Shown piece by piece: positions 29,345 to 39,789 of a DNA stretch of 64,000 nt. The notes beneath the pieces are model-generated. The model was not told the DNA's origin. It searched no databases and was given only the letters and a program-made list of their open reading frames with translations. The translations under genes were made by a program, and so were the position numbers. Numbering within the stretch: the stretch's first letter is position 1; the number at the start of each line of letters is the position of its first letter. The stretch spans positions 73,257,553 to 73,321,552 of the forward strand of contig NC_081185.1 of the NCBI RefSeq assembly GCF_029867415.1. The letters are read 5' to 3'. The stretch is from Vicia villosa. Lineage: Eukaryota > Streptophyta > Magnoliopsida > Fabales > Fabaceae.

Positions 29345-31264
29345 ATGGTTGATGAAAGTGAAAAGGTTACATCTGTATCTACATCTGGCTCTGCTGAGCA
29401 ATACAACGGTAACAATGGTTATACTAGACCGCCGGTATTTGATGGTGAAAACTTTGAATACTGGAAAGATAAACTGGAAAGTTACTTTCTTGGTCTAGAT
29501 GGTGATCTATGGGATCTTCTGATGGATGGTTACAAACATCCAGTAAATGCCAGAGGTGTAAAGCTGACAAGGCAAGAAATGAATGATGATCAGAAAAAGC
29601 TTTTCAGGAATCATCATAAATGCAGAACTGTTTTGCTGAATGCTATCTCTCATGCTGAGTATGAGAAGATATCTAACAGGGAAACGGCCTATGACATATA
29701 TGAGTCCTTGAAAATGACTCATGAAGGAAATGCTCAAGTCAAGGAGACTAAAGCTCTAGCTTTAATCCAGAAGTATGAAGCCTTCAAGATGGAGGATGAT
29801 GAAGACATTGAAAAGATGTTTTCAAGATTTCAAACTCTTACTGCTGGATTGAGAGTTCTTGACAAGGGATACACCAAGGCTGATCATGTAAAGAAGATCA
29901 TCAGAAGCTTACCCAGAAGATGGGGTCCTATGGTGACTGCATTCAAGATTGCAAAGAATCTGAATGAAGTTTCTCTGGAAGAGCTTATCAGTGCCTTGAG
30001 AAGTCATGAAATAGAGCTGGACGCAAATGAGCCTCAAAAGAAAGGTAAGTCTATTGCATTAAAATCAAATATCAAGAAATGCACTAACGCTTTTCAGGCT
30101 AGAGAAGAAGATCCTGAAGAATCAGAATCTGAAGAAGAAGATGAACTGTCTTTGATCTCCAGAAGGCTAAATCAACTCTGGAAGACCAAGCAAAGGAAGT
30201 TCAGAGGCTTCAGAAGTTCAAAGAAATTTGAACGTGGAGAATCTTCTGATGACAGAAGATTTGACAAGAAGAAGGTCATGTGCTATGAATGCAATGAGCC
30301 TGGACACTTCAAGAATGAATGTCCAAATCTTCAGAAGGAAAATCCCAAGAAGAAGTTTCATAAGAAGAAAGGTCTTATGGCAACCTGGGATGAGTCAGAA
30401 GATGATTCAGACTCTGAAGATGAGCAGGCTAACTATGCGCTGATGGCGACAGAAGATGACAGATCAGAATCTACATCAGAATCAGATTCTGAAGAGGTAT
30501 TTTCTGAACTTACTAGAGATGAGTTAGTTTCCGGTCTAACTGAACTTCTGGAACTCAAGTCTCAGATTAGTCTCAAATACAAAAAGCTGAAAAAGCTATT
30601 TGAATTTGAAACAAAGAAGCTTGAGTTGGAAAATTCTGAATTAAAAGAAAAACTTTTAAAATTATCCAATAATGTTGGATCTCCTTCTGATTCAGAAAAA
30701 TCTACTCCTAGTCTAAACCATATTCTGAAAGAATATGATTTAAGTTTCAGGAAGTTCTTATCTAGAAGTATTGGCAGAAGTCAGCTAGCTTCTATGATAT
30801 ATGCTGTGTCTGGAAACAAAAGAGTTGGCATTGGTTTTGAGAGTGAAACCCCATACAAACTTGAACCTGTTGATGAAATGAAATTCACATACAAGCCATT
30901 GTATGATCAGTTCAAGTATGGCCACTCCCATGATATTAGGCACACTTCACATGCTCAAAGTTTTCACATAACACACACCAAAAAGCATGTGACACAACCT
31001 AGGAAATATCATGAAACTCACATTAAGAATTATCATGCTGTTCCTCCTATTGCTTACAATGTTAAACCCAAGTTCAATCATAACTTGAGAAAATCTAACA
31101 AGAAAGGACCCAAAAAGATGTGGGTACCTAAGGATAAGATTATTCCTATTGCAGATATCCTTGACTGCAAAAAGGACAAAGCACAACATGTCATGGTACC
31201 TGGACTCTGGATGCTCACGACACATGACAGGAAGAAGGTCTATGTTCCAAGACCTGGTGCTTAA
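29345..31264 (+). CDS. gag: Sirevirus-2 Gag
   Basis: The protein has 639 residues, as in Sirevirus-1, with the same UBN2-type region and a CCHC knuckle, CYECNEPGHFKNEC, from about residue 313. Small differences include a two-codon shortening near the start and a two-codon gain in the acidic part after the knuckle. It ends inside the pol frame with the same overlap. It is uninterrupted and would form the particle that packages element RNA. Confidence 0.93.
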   Translation: MVDESEKVTSVSTSGSAEQYNGNNGYTRPPVFDGENFEYWKDKLESYFLGLDGDLWDLLMDGYKHPVNARGVKLTRQEMNDDQKKLFRNHHKCRTVLLNAISHAEYEKISNRETAYDIYESLKMTHEGNAQVKETKALALIQKYEAFKMEDDEDIEKMFSRFQTLTAGLRVLDKGYTKADHVKKIIRSLPRRWGPMVTAFKIAKNLNEVSLEELISALRSHEIELDANEPQKKGKSIALKSNIKKCTNAFQAREEDPEESESEEEDELSLISRRLNQLWKTKQRKFRGFRSSKKFERGESSDDRRFDKKKVMCYECNEPGHFKNECPNLQKENPKKKFHKKKGLMATWDESEDDSDSEDEQANYALMATEDDRSESTSESDSEEVFSELTRDELVSGLTELLELKSQISLKYKKLKKLFEFETKKLELENSELKEKLLKLSNNVGSPSDSEKSTPSLNHILKEYDLSFRKFLSRSIGRSQLASMIYAVSGNKRVGIGFESETPYKLEPVDEMKFTYKPLYDQFKYGHSHDIRHTSHAQSFHITHTKKHVTQPRKYHETHIKNYHAVPPIAYNVKPKFNHNLRKSNKKGPKKMWVPKDKIIPIADILDCKKDKAQHVMVPGLWMLTTHDRKKVYVPRPGA

Positions 31265-34200
31265 GTCTGGAGGAGAAGTCAAGTTTGGAGGAGATCAGAA
31301 GGGCAAGATAATTGGTTCTGGAACTATAAAGTCTGGTAACTCTCCTTCCATTTCTAATGTACTTCTTGTAGAAGGATTAACACATAACCTCTTATCTATC
31401 AGTCAATTGAGTGACAATGGTTATAATATAATCTTTAATCAAGAGTCTTGCAAGGCTGTAAATCAGAAGGATGGCTCAATCCTATTTACAGGCAAGAGGA
31501 AGAACAACATTTATAAGACAGATCTGCAAGATCTTATGAGTCAGAAGGTGACTTGTCTTATGTCTGTTTCTGAAGAGCAGTGGGTCTGGCACAGAAGATT
31601 AGGTCATGCTAGTTTGAGAAAGATTTCTCAGATTAACAAACTGAATCTTGTCAGAGGACTCCCTAATCTGAAATTCAAATCAGATGCTCTTTGTGAAGCA
31701 TGTCAGAAGGGCAAGTTCTCCAAACCTGCATTCAAGTCTAAGAATGTTGTTTCTACCTCAAGGCCATTAGAACTCTTGCACATTGATCTGTTTGGCCCAG
31801 TCAAAACAGCATCTGTCAGAGGGAAGAAATATGGATTAGTCATCGTAGATGATTATAGCCGCTGGACATGGGTAAAATTCTTGAAACACAAGGATGAGAC
31901 TCATTCAGTGTTCTTTGATTTCTGCATTCAGATTCAATCTGAAAAAGAGTGTAAAATCATAAAGGTCAGAAGTGATCATGGTGGTGAATTTGAGAACAGA
32001 TCCTTTGAAGAATTCTTCAAAGAAAATGGTATTGCCCATGATTTCTCTTGTCCTAGAACTCCACAGCAAAATGGAGTTGTAGAACGAAAGAATAGGACTC
32101 TGCAAGAAATGGCCAGAACCATGATCAATGAAACCAATATGGCTAAGCATTTCTGGGCAGAAGCAATAAACACTGCATGCTATATTCAGAATAGAATCTC
32201 TATCAGACCTATTCTAAATAAGACTCCTTATGAATTGTGGAAGAATAGAAAGCCCAACATTTCATATTTCCATCCTTTTGGATGTGTATGCTTTATTCTG
32301 AACACTAAAGATCATCTTGGTAAGTTTGATTCCAAAGCACAAAAATGTTTCCTTCTTGGATATTCTGAACGCTCAAAAGGCTACAGAGTATACAATACTG
32401 AAACATTGATTGTAGAAGAATCAATCAATATCAGGTTTGATGATAAGCTTGGTTTTGAAAAACCAAAGCAGTCTGATAATTTTGCAGATTGTGATATTGA
32501 TATATCAGAAGTTGTTGAGCCAAGAAGCAACGCATCAGAAGCAGAGCTTCTCAGAAGCAAAGAATCTGAAGATCAAGTATCAGCTTCTCTGGAGAATCTA
32601 AGCATATCTGAAGAACCATCTGTCAAAAGATCATCCAGACTCATCTCTGGTCATTCAGAAGATGTCATTCTTGGAAAGAAGGATGATCCAATCAGAACAA
32701 GAGCATTCCTTAAGAACAATGCAGATTGTCAATTAGGTCTTGTATCTTTGATCGAGCCAACTTCTGTTGATCATGCTCTAGAAGATCCAGACTGGATAAT
32801 TGCTATGCAAGAAGAACTGAATCAGTTTACAAGGAATGATGTTTGGGATCTTGTTCCTAGACCAGATGGATTCAATATAATCGGTACAAAATGGGTCTTC
32901 AGAAACAAGCTCAGTGAGAAAGGTGAAGTGGTAAGAAACAAAGCCAGACTGGTGGCTCAGGGTTATAGTCAGCAAGAAGGGATTGACTATACAGAAACCT
33001 TTGCACCAGTGGCCAGGTTAGAATCTATTCGTCTATTAATTTCATTTGCCACTCAACATAACATCACTCTCTATCAGATGGATGTTAAGAGTGCCTTCTT
33101 AAATGGTTATATAGATGAAGAAGTTTATGTCCATCAACCTCCTGGTTTTGAAGACTCTATGTCTCCTAATCATGTTTTTAAACTAAAGAAATCATTGTAT
33201 GGATTGAAACAGGCTCCCAGAGCTTGGTATGAACGCTTAAGTTCTTTCCTTCTGGAAAATGGTTTCACTAGAGGAAAAGTGGACACTACTCTCTTTTGTA
33301 AAACCTTTAAAAGGGATATTTTAATTTGTCAAATATATGTAGATGATATTATTTTTGGAACATCTAATGCTACACTTGGAAAGGAGTTTGCTGAGTCTAT
33401 GCAGGCTGAGTTTGAAATGAGCATGATGGGAGAACTCAAGTATTTCCTTGGAATACAAATAAATCAAACATCAGAAGGAACGTATGTTCACCAAACCAAG
33501 TATGTGAAGGAACTTCTGAAGAAGTTTAATCTTCTAGACTGCAAAGAAGCCAAAACTCCTATGCATCCAACATGCATCCTAGGTAAGGATGAGGTAAGTA
33601 AGAAGGTAGATCAGAAGTTATACAGAGGTATGATTGGATCTCTTCTATATCTGACTGCTTCTAGACCTGACATTCTGTTCAGTGTTTGTTTGTGCGCTAG
33701 ATTCCAATCAGATCCTAGAGAATCTCATTTAACTGCTGTTAAGAGAATTCTAAGGTATCTGAAAGGTACTACTAATGTTGGTTTAGTTTACAGAAAATCT
33801 AAAGAATACAACTTAGTAGGATTCTGCGATGCTGACTATGCTGGAGACAGAATTGAAAGAAAAAGTACTTCAGGAAGTTGCCAATTTCTTGGAAGTCATT
33901 TGATCTCTTGGTATAGCAAGAAGCAAGCAACTATTGCTCTATCAACAACAGAAGCAGAATATGTCGCTGCTGCTGGTTGTAGTACACAGATGCTCTGGAT
34001 GAAGAGTCAGCTGGAAGATTATCAGATATTTGAGAGTAACATTCCTATATTCTGTGATAATACTTCTGCTATATGTTTATCTAAGAATCCTATTCTTCAT
34101 TCAAAAGCTAAACATATTGAGATTAAACATCATTTCATAAGGGACTATGTTCAGAAGGGTGTTATATCTTTAAACTTTGTTGATACAGACCATCAATGGG

Positions 34201-34283
34201 CTGATATTTTTACAAAACCCCTGGCTGAAGATAGATTTAAGTTCATTCTGAAGAACATCAGTATGGATTTATGCCCAGAATGA
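31149..34283 (+). CDS. pol: Sirevirus-2 Pol (protease, integrase, RT, RNase H)
   Basis: This frame of about 1044 codons is collinear with 7830-10964. It keeps LDSGCSRHMTG, the HHCC part, D-D-E in HIDLFGP / SDHGGEF / VERKNRT, RT YVDD and RNase H CDADYAG and TEAEY. The frame is +1 relative to gag, as in the other two Sireviruses. The listed start is the edge of the open frame, not a proven initiator. No disabling change is seen, so with the 5' LTR promoter it could supply activities for itself and its relatives. Confidence 0.93.
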   Translation: MQISLTAKRTKHNMSWYLDSGCSRHMTGRRSMFQDLVLKSGGEVKFGGDQKGKIIGSGTIKSGNSPSISNVLLVEGLTHNLLSISQLSDNGYNIIFNQESCKAVNQKDGSILFTGKRKNNIYKTDLQDLMSQKVTCLMSVSEEQWVWHRRLGHASLRKISQINKLNLVRGLPNLKFKSDALCEACQKGKFSKPAFKSKNVVSTSRPLELLHIDLFGPVKTASVRGKKYGLVIVDDYSRWTWVKFLKHKDETHSVFFDFCIQIQSEKECKIIKVRSDHGGEFENRSFEEFFKENGIAHDFSCPRTPQQNGVVERKNRTLQEMARTMINETNMAKHFWAEAINTACYIQNRISIRPILNKTPYELWKNRKPNISYFHPFGCVCFILNTKDHLGKFDSKAQKCFLLGYSERSKGYRVYNTETLIVEESINIRFDDKLGFEKPKQSDNFADCDIDISEVVEPRSNASEAELLRSKESEDQVSASLENLSISEEPSVKRSSRLISGHSEDVILGKKDDPIRTRAFLKNNADCQLGLVSLIEPTSVDHALEDPDWIIAMQEELNQFTRNDVWDLVPRPDGFNIIGTKWVFRNKLSEKGEVVRNKARLVAQGYSQQEGIDYTETFAPVARLESIRLLISFATQHNITLYQMDVKSAFLNGYIDEEVYVHQPPGFEDSMSPNHVFKLKKSLYGLKQAPRAWYERLSSFLLENGFTRGKVDTTLFCKTFKRDILICQIYVDDIIFGTSNATLGKEFAESMQAEFEMSMMGELKYFLGIQINQTSEGTYVHQTKYVKELLKKFNLLDCKEAKTPMHPTCILGKDEVSKKVDQKLYRGMIGSLLYLTASRPDILFSVCLCARFQSDPRESHLTAVKRILRYLKGTTNVGLVYRKSKEYNLVGFCDADYAGDRIERKSTSGSCQFLGSHLISWYSKKQATIALSTTEAEYVAAAGCSTQMLWMKSQLEDYQIFESNIPIFCDNTSAICLSKNPILHSKAKHIEIKHHFIRDYVQKGVISLNFVDTDHQWADIFTKPLAEDRFKFILKNISMDLCPE

Positions 34284-34823
34284 GTAGATGAGAAGTTCTC
34301 ATGTATGAGTATCTTCTGAAATGAATGTGGATTTCTTTTTAAATCAGAAGTTCTGATTGAAATCTTTTAGAAATTTTGATTCGGTTATTACTGACGTTTC
34401 AATTGTCTAAGTTGATTCAGAACCTCTTTTAAAGCAAAACAGCTGTAACGTTTTATCTCGGGATGGTAAACCTGTCGTTACTATTCATAGATAAGCGCGC
34501 GTGCAGTTGAAGGGACGCCGACCATAGGTAACTGTGCTAGTCACGTCTTTTGTCATTATTATCTCTCCTCATGTCACGTAACATTAAATGCTATTTCATC
34601 ATTCGTTTCATTTTATTTTTCTTTATATTCTTCAAACACTTCTCCTTCCCTCATATATTTTTTTTACACTCTATCTGTGTTCTCTTTCCCTATCTCTTTG
34701 CATTCCTCATCAAGTTTTTCTCTCTCTCTCTTCCGTTTTCGTCTCTTGCTCAAACAAGTTTTTTTCTTTCTTTTAAAAATCCTAGCTCAAACCTAGCGTT
34801 CACCCTAAGCCTGTTGAAGATCC

Positions 34824-35012
34824 ATGACTCAAAGGCGACAGATCTCTGCATATCTCGGGATGGCTCTCCTAATACCTCTCAAGTCAGACCTCTTCTTTGA
34901 TGTTGTTATCAACTTTCACCCAAAGACAGAAGACTTTCTTGAGTTATGGGAGGAGGTTAAGAATGATATTCTTAACTTCTATGTTAAGGGAAAGCCCCGT
35001 TTGCAACATTAG
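34824..35012 (+). CDS. Short accessory ORF of Sirevirus-2, unknown product
   Basis: The 62-codon frame starts MTQRRQIS and ends GKPRLQH. A hydrophobic stretch (GMALLIPL) lies near residues 13-20 and an acidic amphipathic part (ELWEEVKNDIL) near 41-51. I do not recognise the family. In Sirevirus-1 the same frame is broken by a one-base deletion near 11504. It follows a promoter-like segment by about 200 bp and precedes a poly(A)-like signal by about 250 bp. It could be a real small protein, or the N-terminal remnant of a lost env-like ORF. Confidence 0.4.
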   Translation: MTQRRQISAYLGMALLIPLKSDLFFDVVINFHPKTEDFLELWEEVKNDILNFYVKGKPRLQH

Positions 35013-35831
35013 CTCTCTGTCTGTGAACTGTCCCTCTCTTCCTCTTTGGTCACTTGGATCTCTCCTACAGTGGAGGTTCTAGTCTGGAAGACAAGAGTCC
35101 ACAGGGATTCTTGATGGGTTGACACAGAGTGTGTCCTGCTAGGGTGCTGTTTTTAATTTTTGTAGTCATTTCCTCTTGGGATGACTTTTTATGTATTTGC
35201 TAGGAATGTTTCTCATCTTGTTAAACATAGGAACCTTTTGTAATATCTGTTTTGATTATCAATGAAAAAGTTTCTTTGTTTTACATTCCAGTGATTTTAT
35301 TTGTCGTTTTATTGCATCTGAATCTTTTGATATATTCTTTTTGATGTTGTGACAAAAAGGGGGAGAAGATAAATGATAAATGATTTGATTAAATCTATCA
35401 GTTGCTGGGTAAAGCTCCCACACATTTACTAACAAGAACTGCAAGTTCTATATGGTTTAAGTGTTTTGCAGGTATAAAGAAGTGAAGAAAATCTTCAAAG
35501 CAAACACAAGAAGCAAAACCATGGAAACTGAAGCAAGCTGAGTGCTATCAAGCTTCAGAAATCAGAAGCAAGAAAGAAGAATAGAATTTGATCCATATTT
35601 GTCTATTTGATCTGACAAAATTCTATTTGCTCTGATACATTATTTTAGCCTATATGGCTCTGATACATATCATGTGTTCTAATATACATTTTATGTTCTA
35701 ACTCGTTCATGCTGACTTCTGTCGTTTAGTTTTTGTTCTGTAACATTTCAGGATGTAGAGATGCTCAGATGATGCTCTGGTACATTCAACAATGTTCTGA
35801 TACAAATCTAGCATGAAGTGATGTTGGTAGA

Positions 35832-36175
35832 AATTCAAGCTCTGAAGCTATCCGAGGGAAGCAGAAATCAGAAGCTGTGAAGGTTCTAAAGATCCAGAAA
35901 ACTCAAGTTCTGAAGCTGTCCTAAATGGAAGCAGAAATCAGAAGCTGTGAATGTTCAGAAGATCAAAGAAATTCAAGTTCTGAAGCTGTCCTAGATGGAA
36001 GCAGAAGTCAGAAGCTGTGAATGTTCAGAAGATCAAAGAAATTCAAGTTCTGAAGCTGTCCTAGATGGAAGCAGAAATCAGAAGCTGTGAGTGTTCTAGG
36101 GATCTAAGGAAATTCTAGTTCTGAAGCTGTCCAATGGAAGCAGAAGTCAGAAGCTAGGAATTCTCTAAAGACAGA
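35832..36175 (+). repeat. 68-bp tandem repeats, about 5 copies (Sirevirus-2)
   Basis: The same unit as 12523-12790, with one more copy. The third and fourth copies are the most alike, so the gain is probably a local duplication. Confidence 0.78.
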
Positions 36176-36394
36176 AGCTTATATGATCGTCTCTACCGAA
36201 ATAATCAGGGAAGTCTTTTATTAAAGTTCTTCGAGTATTTATTTCAGGGGGAGATTATTTATCTCAGGGGGAGATTGTTAATCTCAGGGGGAGACATATT
36301 CATATGCTTATGCTATAGCTGTGTAATTTGTCTTTTGCCGTCTGTTCTTTCTGATCGCAAATTCATATCATTTATATATGTTTTTGTCATCATC

Positions 36395-36407
36395 AAAAAG
36401 GGGGAGA
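36395..36407 (+). other. Polypurine tract of Sirevirus-2
   Basis: AAAAAGGGGGAGA precedes the 3' LTR by one base. AGGGGGAGA tracts occur upstream at 36246-36254, 36266-36274 and 36286-36294. Confidence 0.88.
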
Positions 36408-36408
36408 T

Positions 36409-37619
36409 TGTTAGAACAAGATTTGTTCTGATCAATTATCTTAGTTTTGATGATAACAATAATATGAATTTTGCTTAAGATAATATGGTACTCTAATCCA
36501 ATGCAATTTCCTTTTCAGGAAATATATATAAAGAGTACGCATAATTCAGCGCTCAGAAGCTTTGTCTCAAGGGTTCAGCATGCAACATCAGAACATGGTC
36601 TGGCAAGACATCAGAAGATGGTCGAAGCAGAATCAGAACATGGGTCTATGGAAGCATCAGAAGAACAAGAGAACAGAAGCACTGAAGCTCTGATGGTATC
36701 ACGCTCAGAAGCACTTCAAGGTCAGAAGATCAGAAGATTCTTTGCACCAAGCTGTTTGACTCTGATGATATTCAAACGTTGTATTCACAAACATCAGATC
36801 AGAAGAAAGTACAAGTGGCAAGCTACGCTGACTGACAAAAGGAACGTTAAAAGCTATTCTAGGCTACGTCAGTAGACACAGCGTGAACAAGGCTCGAGGT
36901 AGTTGACAAAAGCGTATAACATTAAATGCGATGCTGTACGGAACACGCAAAGCATTAAATGCACTCAACGGTCATCTTCTCCAACGCCTATAAATATGAA
37001 GTTCTGATGAGAAGCAAGGTTAACGATTCTGCACCAAAAACAACTCATATTAAACTTGCTCAAACGCTGTTCAAATCAAAACTCAGAATCTTCATCTTCA
37101 TCAAAGCTCACTACATTGCTGTTGTAATATATTAGTGAGATTAAGCTTAAACGTTAAGAGAAATATCACAGTTTGTGATTATCGCTTTTAAGAAGCATTT
37201 GTAATACTCTTAGAATTGATTACATTAAGTTGTAAGGAACTAGAGTGATCGTGTGGATCAAAATACTCTAGGAAGTCTTAGAAGTGATCTAAGCAGGTTG
37301 TAACTAGAGTGATCGTGTGGATCAGTAGACTCTAGAAAAGTCTTAGAGGGTATCTAAGCAGTTGTTCCTGGAGTGATCAGTGTGTGATCAGAAGACTCTG
37401 GAAGACTTAGTTGTTGACTAAGTGGAAAACCATTGTAATCCGTGCGATTAGTGGATTAAATCCTCAGTTGAGGTAAATCATCTCTGCGGGGGTGGACTGG
37501 AGTAGTTTAGTTAACAACGAACCAGGATAAAAATAACTGTGCATTTATTTTCATCTGTCAAGTTTTTTTAAGCTACACTTATTCAAACCCCCCCTTTCTA
37601 AGTGTTTTTCTATCCTTCA
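36409..37619 (+). repeat. 3' LTR of Sirevirus-2
   Basis: 1211 bp. Two differences from the 5' LTR are seen: GATTCTTTGC for GATGCTTTGC, and CAGTTGAGG for CAGTTTAGG. The TATA box is at 36989-36996. Confidence 0.95.
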
Positions 37620-38561
37620 CATAAGTCCGAATCTCCAAAATGCTCGGGATAGTAACCAATAGTCCGAAAGAGAGCCTTATGTGTTTTTTAGATTTTTGTT
37701 GTTTATTAGTGTTTTAGCATAAAAGTAAAGTATGGTCCAAGTGGACAAAAAGAAAATAGCGGAAACATAAACACTACGTCCAAATGGACAAAGAGAAAAT
37801 AGCGGAATATAAATGTGATGAAATGATAAACTAAAGCATAAAGCAAAATATAAAGAGCAATATAATAAATTGCGGAAATAAAGTCAATTGTTAGATGTTA
37901 AAGATAACCATCTTGAAGCTTGTCAAGTATGTTATCAAAGTTAGTAAGAAAGATCGATGGTGAGTGAAGGATGTTCTCGGATTTAAATTCAATGGACATT
38001 TATCAGAAGCTTGATAAAATCATAGCGACTACACGATAAATCTCCATAAGTATTAAATCAACCGCATACAATTCTCTTCCATATTTGATCTTTTTTTATT
38101 CGGGACACGAAATATTGCGCTATGTTAAGAAGATTGCCAAGTGACTTATGTAGAACTCACCCTACAACGAGGCCGGTCAACAATCTTTGTGCTAATGCAT
38201 GCTAGAAAACGATATGTATATCGTTCTCCAAAAGCAATACCGCACGAAAAGAAAAATAAGGAGCGATCTAGTCTTCACCAAGAATCCATAAGAATTCTCA
38301 AGGTATTAAGACTTTCATCGATCAAAAGAAAAAGAAATAAAAGATGGAACCACATTAAAAGCTCCTTTCATCCATAATTTCAATCACTTAATTTTGCGGA
38401 TTTGGATTCTCATCCTATCGACGCCCTAAGTCCATTGAAATTAGAGAGAAATTAGGCCTCTAATTTGTGATTCAAAGAAAATATCAAAAGAATGGAGTAG
38501 AAAAAGAGTTAGAACCAAAAACAAGTCAAAAATAGCAAAAACAAGCATTCTGCCTCACTGG

Positions 38562-39382
38562 AAATCGATTTACCTCTGTAGGAAATCGATTTCCTGCCTA
38601 CAGAATTCAAATCTGGCGCAAAAAACAGAGTGGAAATCGATTTCCCTCTGTAGGAAATCGATTTCCTGCGCACAGTTTTCAAAAAAACAACATTATGAAC
38701 TATAAAACTCTATTTAGGCAAACATACAAACACCTTATGATCACATATCAATTAGAGCACGAATTTTCCACCATTTCACCATCAAATAGGACCAATATAG
38801 CATCAATGATGCATCAAACACAAGCAAGAAAGATCTACATCTTAGAGTTTAGGAATTTACCAACTCTTGAACCAAATTGTTGGAGTAGCTTCAAGAACAA
38901 ACACAAAGTGTGTAGATCCTTCAAAATTGGAAATGAACAAACAAAGAAAAGAGAGAAATGTAGGAGGTTTAGTTCAAAACTAGTAAGATTCAATGTGAAT
39001 CTCACTAATTCTATGAAAATGAACTTTGGGTGAGGGTTTTGGAAAAGGGTGAGAAATGAATTTGCAAGCAATTTTTTGGCTCTCCAAGTTTGAGAAATGA
39101 GATAGTAGAGACCTCTATTTATAGGATGGGAGCAAGAGTAGTGGCAATTTGGTCATTTTGAATTTGGTAATTAATTTGTGTTTAATTGGTGTTTAAATGG
39201 TAAAATGAGACTAAAATGGGTTTAATGAAGGGAATTAATTTTGGTGAGGTGGAAAATTGGTAAAATGGCAAAAATGATCAAAGAAAATAGGTGCCAAAAT
39301 GATGTCACACTTCCCTCCTTATTTTTTTGAATTTTACGCACAGGAAATCGATTTCCCATATGGGTAAATCGATTTCCACCTT
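38562..39382. repeat. Dispersed GGAAATCGATTTCC palindromes in Ogre LTR
   Basis: Six 14-bp perfect or near-perfect palindromes are seen. Four are within 38562-38670 and two within 39350-39382. One is nested in a wider pair, CTGTAG...CTACAG. All lie in U3 or just downstream of the TATA box. Confidence 0.8.
39115..39123 (-). promoter_or_regulatory. TATA box of Ogre LTR
   Basis: The minus strand reads CCTATAAATAGAGGTC, a typical plant LTR core promoter. Transcription would start about 30 bp further on (near 39085) and run toward lower coordinates. Confidence 0.75.
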
Positions 39383-39638
39383 CAAATTTTCAAAAATTTT
39401 CTTCTTGCACTGTTTTGATTTTTGCCTGATCTTTTACCTGTAAAATATAAACAAAAGAGACAAAAATGCATATTTTTGAATTTTGGTTAGTCTTAAACAA
39501 ATAAAAAGCTAGAAATGCTCGATAATTCCCCTCAGAGATAATCACAGTACCAAAGATAGAGCTTCACAATGGTGCTCTTGATTGGTGATTAAAATACAAA
39601 TGATGTATGATCTTAGGGTCAAAAATTGGGGTATGACA

Positions 39639-39654
39639 GATGCCCCTATTTAAG
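39639..39654 (-). other. Polypurine tract of Ogre
   Basis: The minus strand reads CTTAAATAGGGGCATC next to TGTCATACC. Compare AAATAGGGGCAGC in the LARD at 4104-4118. Confidence 0.8.
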
Positions 39655-39789
39655 TTTCTTCGATCCGGAGATACGATGATTGCAAATCTTCGTTTTGACG
39701 AGATTGAAAAGACTTAAATATATAAAACACACAACTTTTGAACCTAAGATGCAATGCAATGTTTAATGAATGCATAAGATGATGAAATA

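Larger units (their letters stand above)
34284..36394 (+). other. Post-pol region of Sirevirus-2
   Basis: The layout matches Sirevirus-1: a promoter-like segment with ACATTAAATGC (34580-34591) and TTTATATTC (34622-34630), a short frame 34824-35012, a 3'-UTR-like stretch whose poly(A)-like word is AATGAA (about 35261), a PPT-like tract at 35353-35365, about five 68-bp repeats (35832-36175), and AGGGGGAGA tracts at 36246, 36266 and 36286. Confidence 0.8.
28048..37619 (+). mobile_element. Sirevirus-2: complete Ty1/copia LTR retrotransposon
   Basis: This is a 9572-bp element with 1211-bp LTRs that differ at about two sites, and a TSD CATAA (28043-28047, 37620-37624). It lies in the 3' LTR of the Ogre. 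It has the same family structure as Sirevirus-1, with intact gag and pol, a post-pol unit and PPT repeats. Few LTR differences indicate a very recent insertion. Confidence 0.95.
37625..39638 (-). repeat. Ogre 3' LTR, U3-side part
   Basis: This is the rest of the Ogre LTR after Sirevirus-2. It ends in GGTATGACA, so the element-sense start is TGTCATACCCCAA. A minus-strand TATA box, TATAAATAG, is at 39115-39123, giving a U3 of about 515 bp. Six copies of the palindrome GGAAATCGATTTCC or close variants occur at 38562-38670 and 39350-39382. Small frames here are not convincing genes. With 26994-28047 the LTR is about 3.07 kb. Confidence 0.85.

Noticed and set aside
38141..38377. 78-codon frame in the Ogre LTR
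   Set aside because: Low-complexity basic composition in U5/R of an LTR, with no conserved motif.
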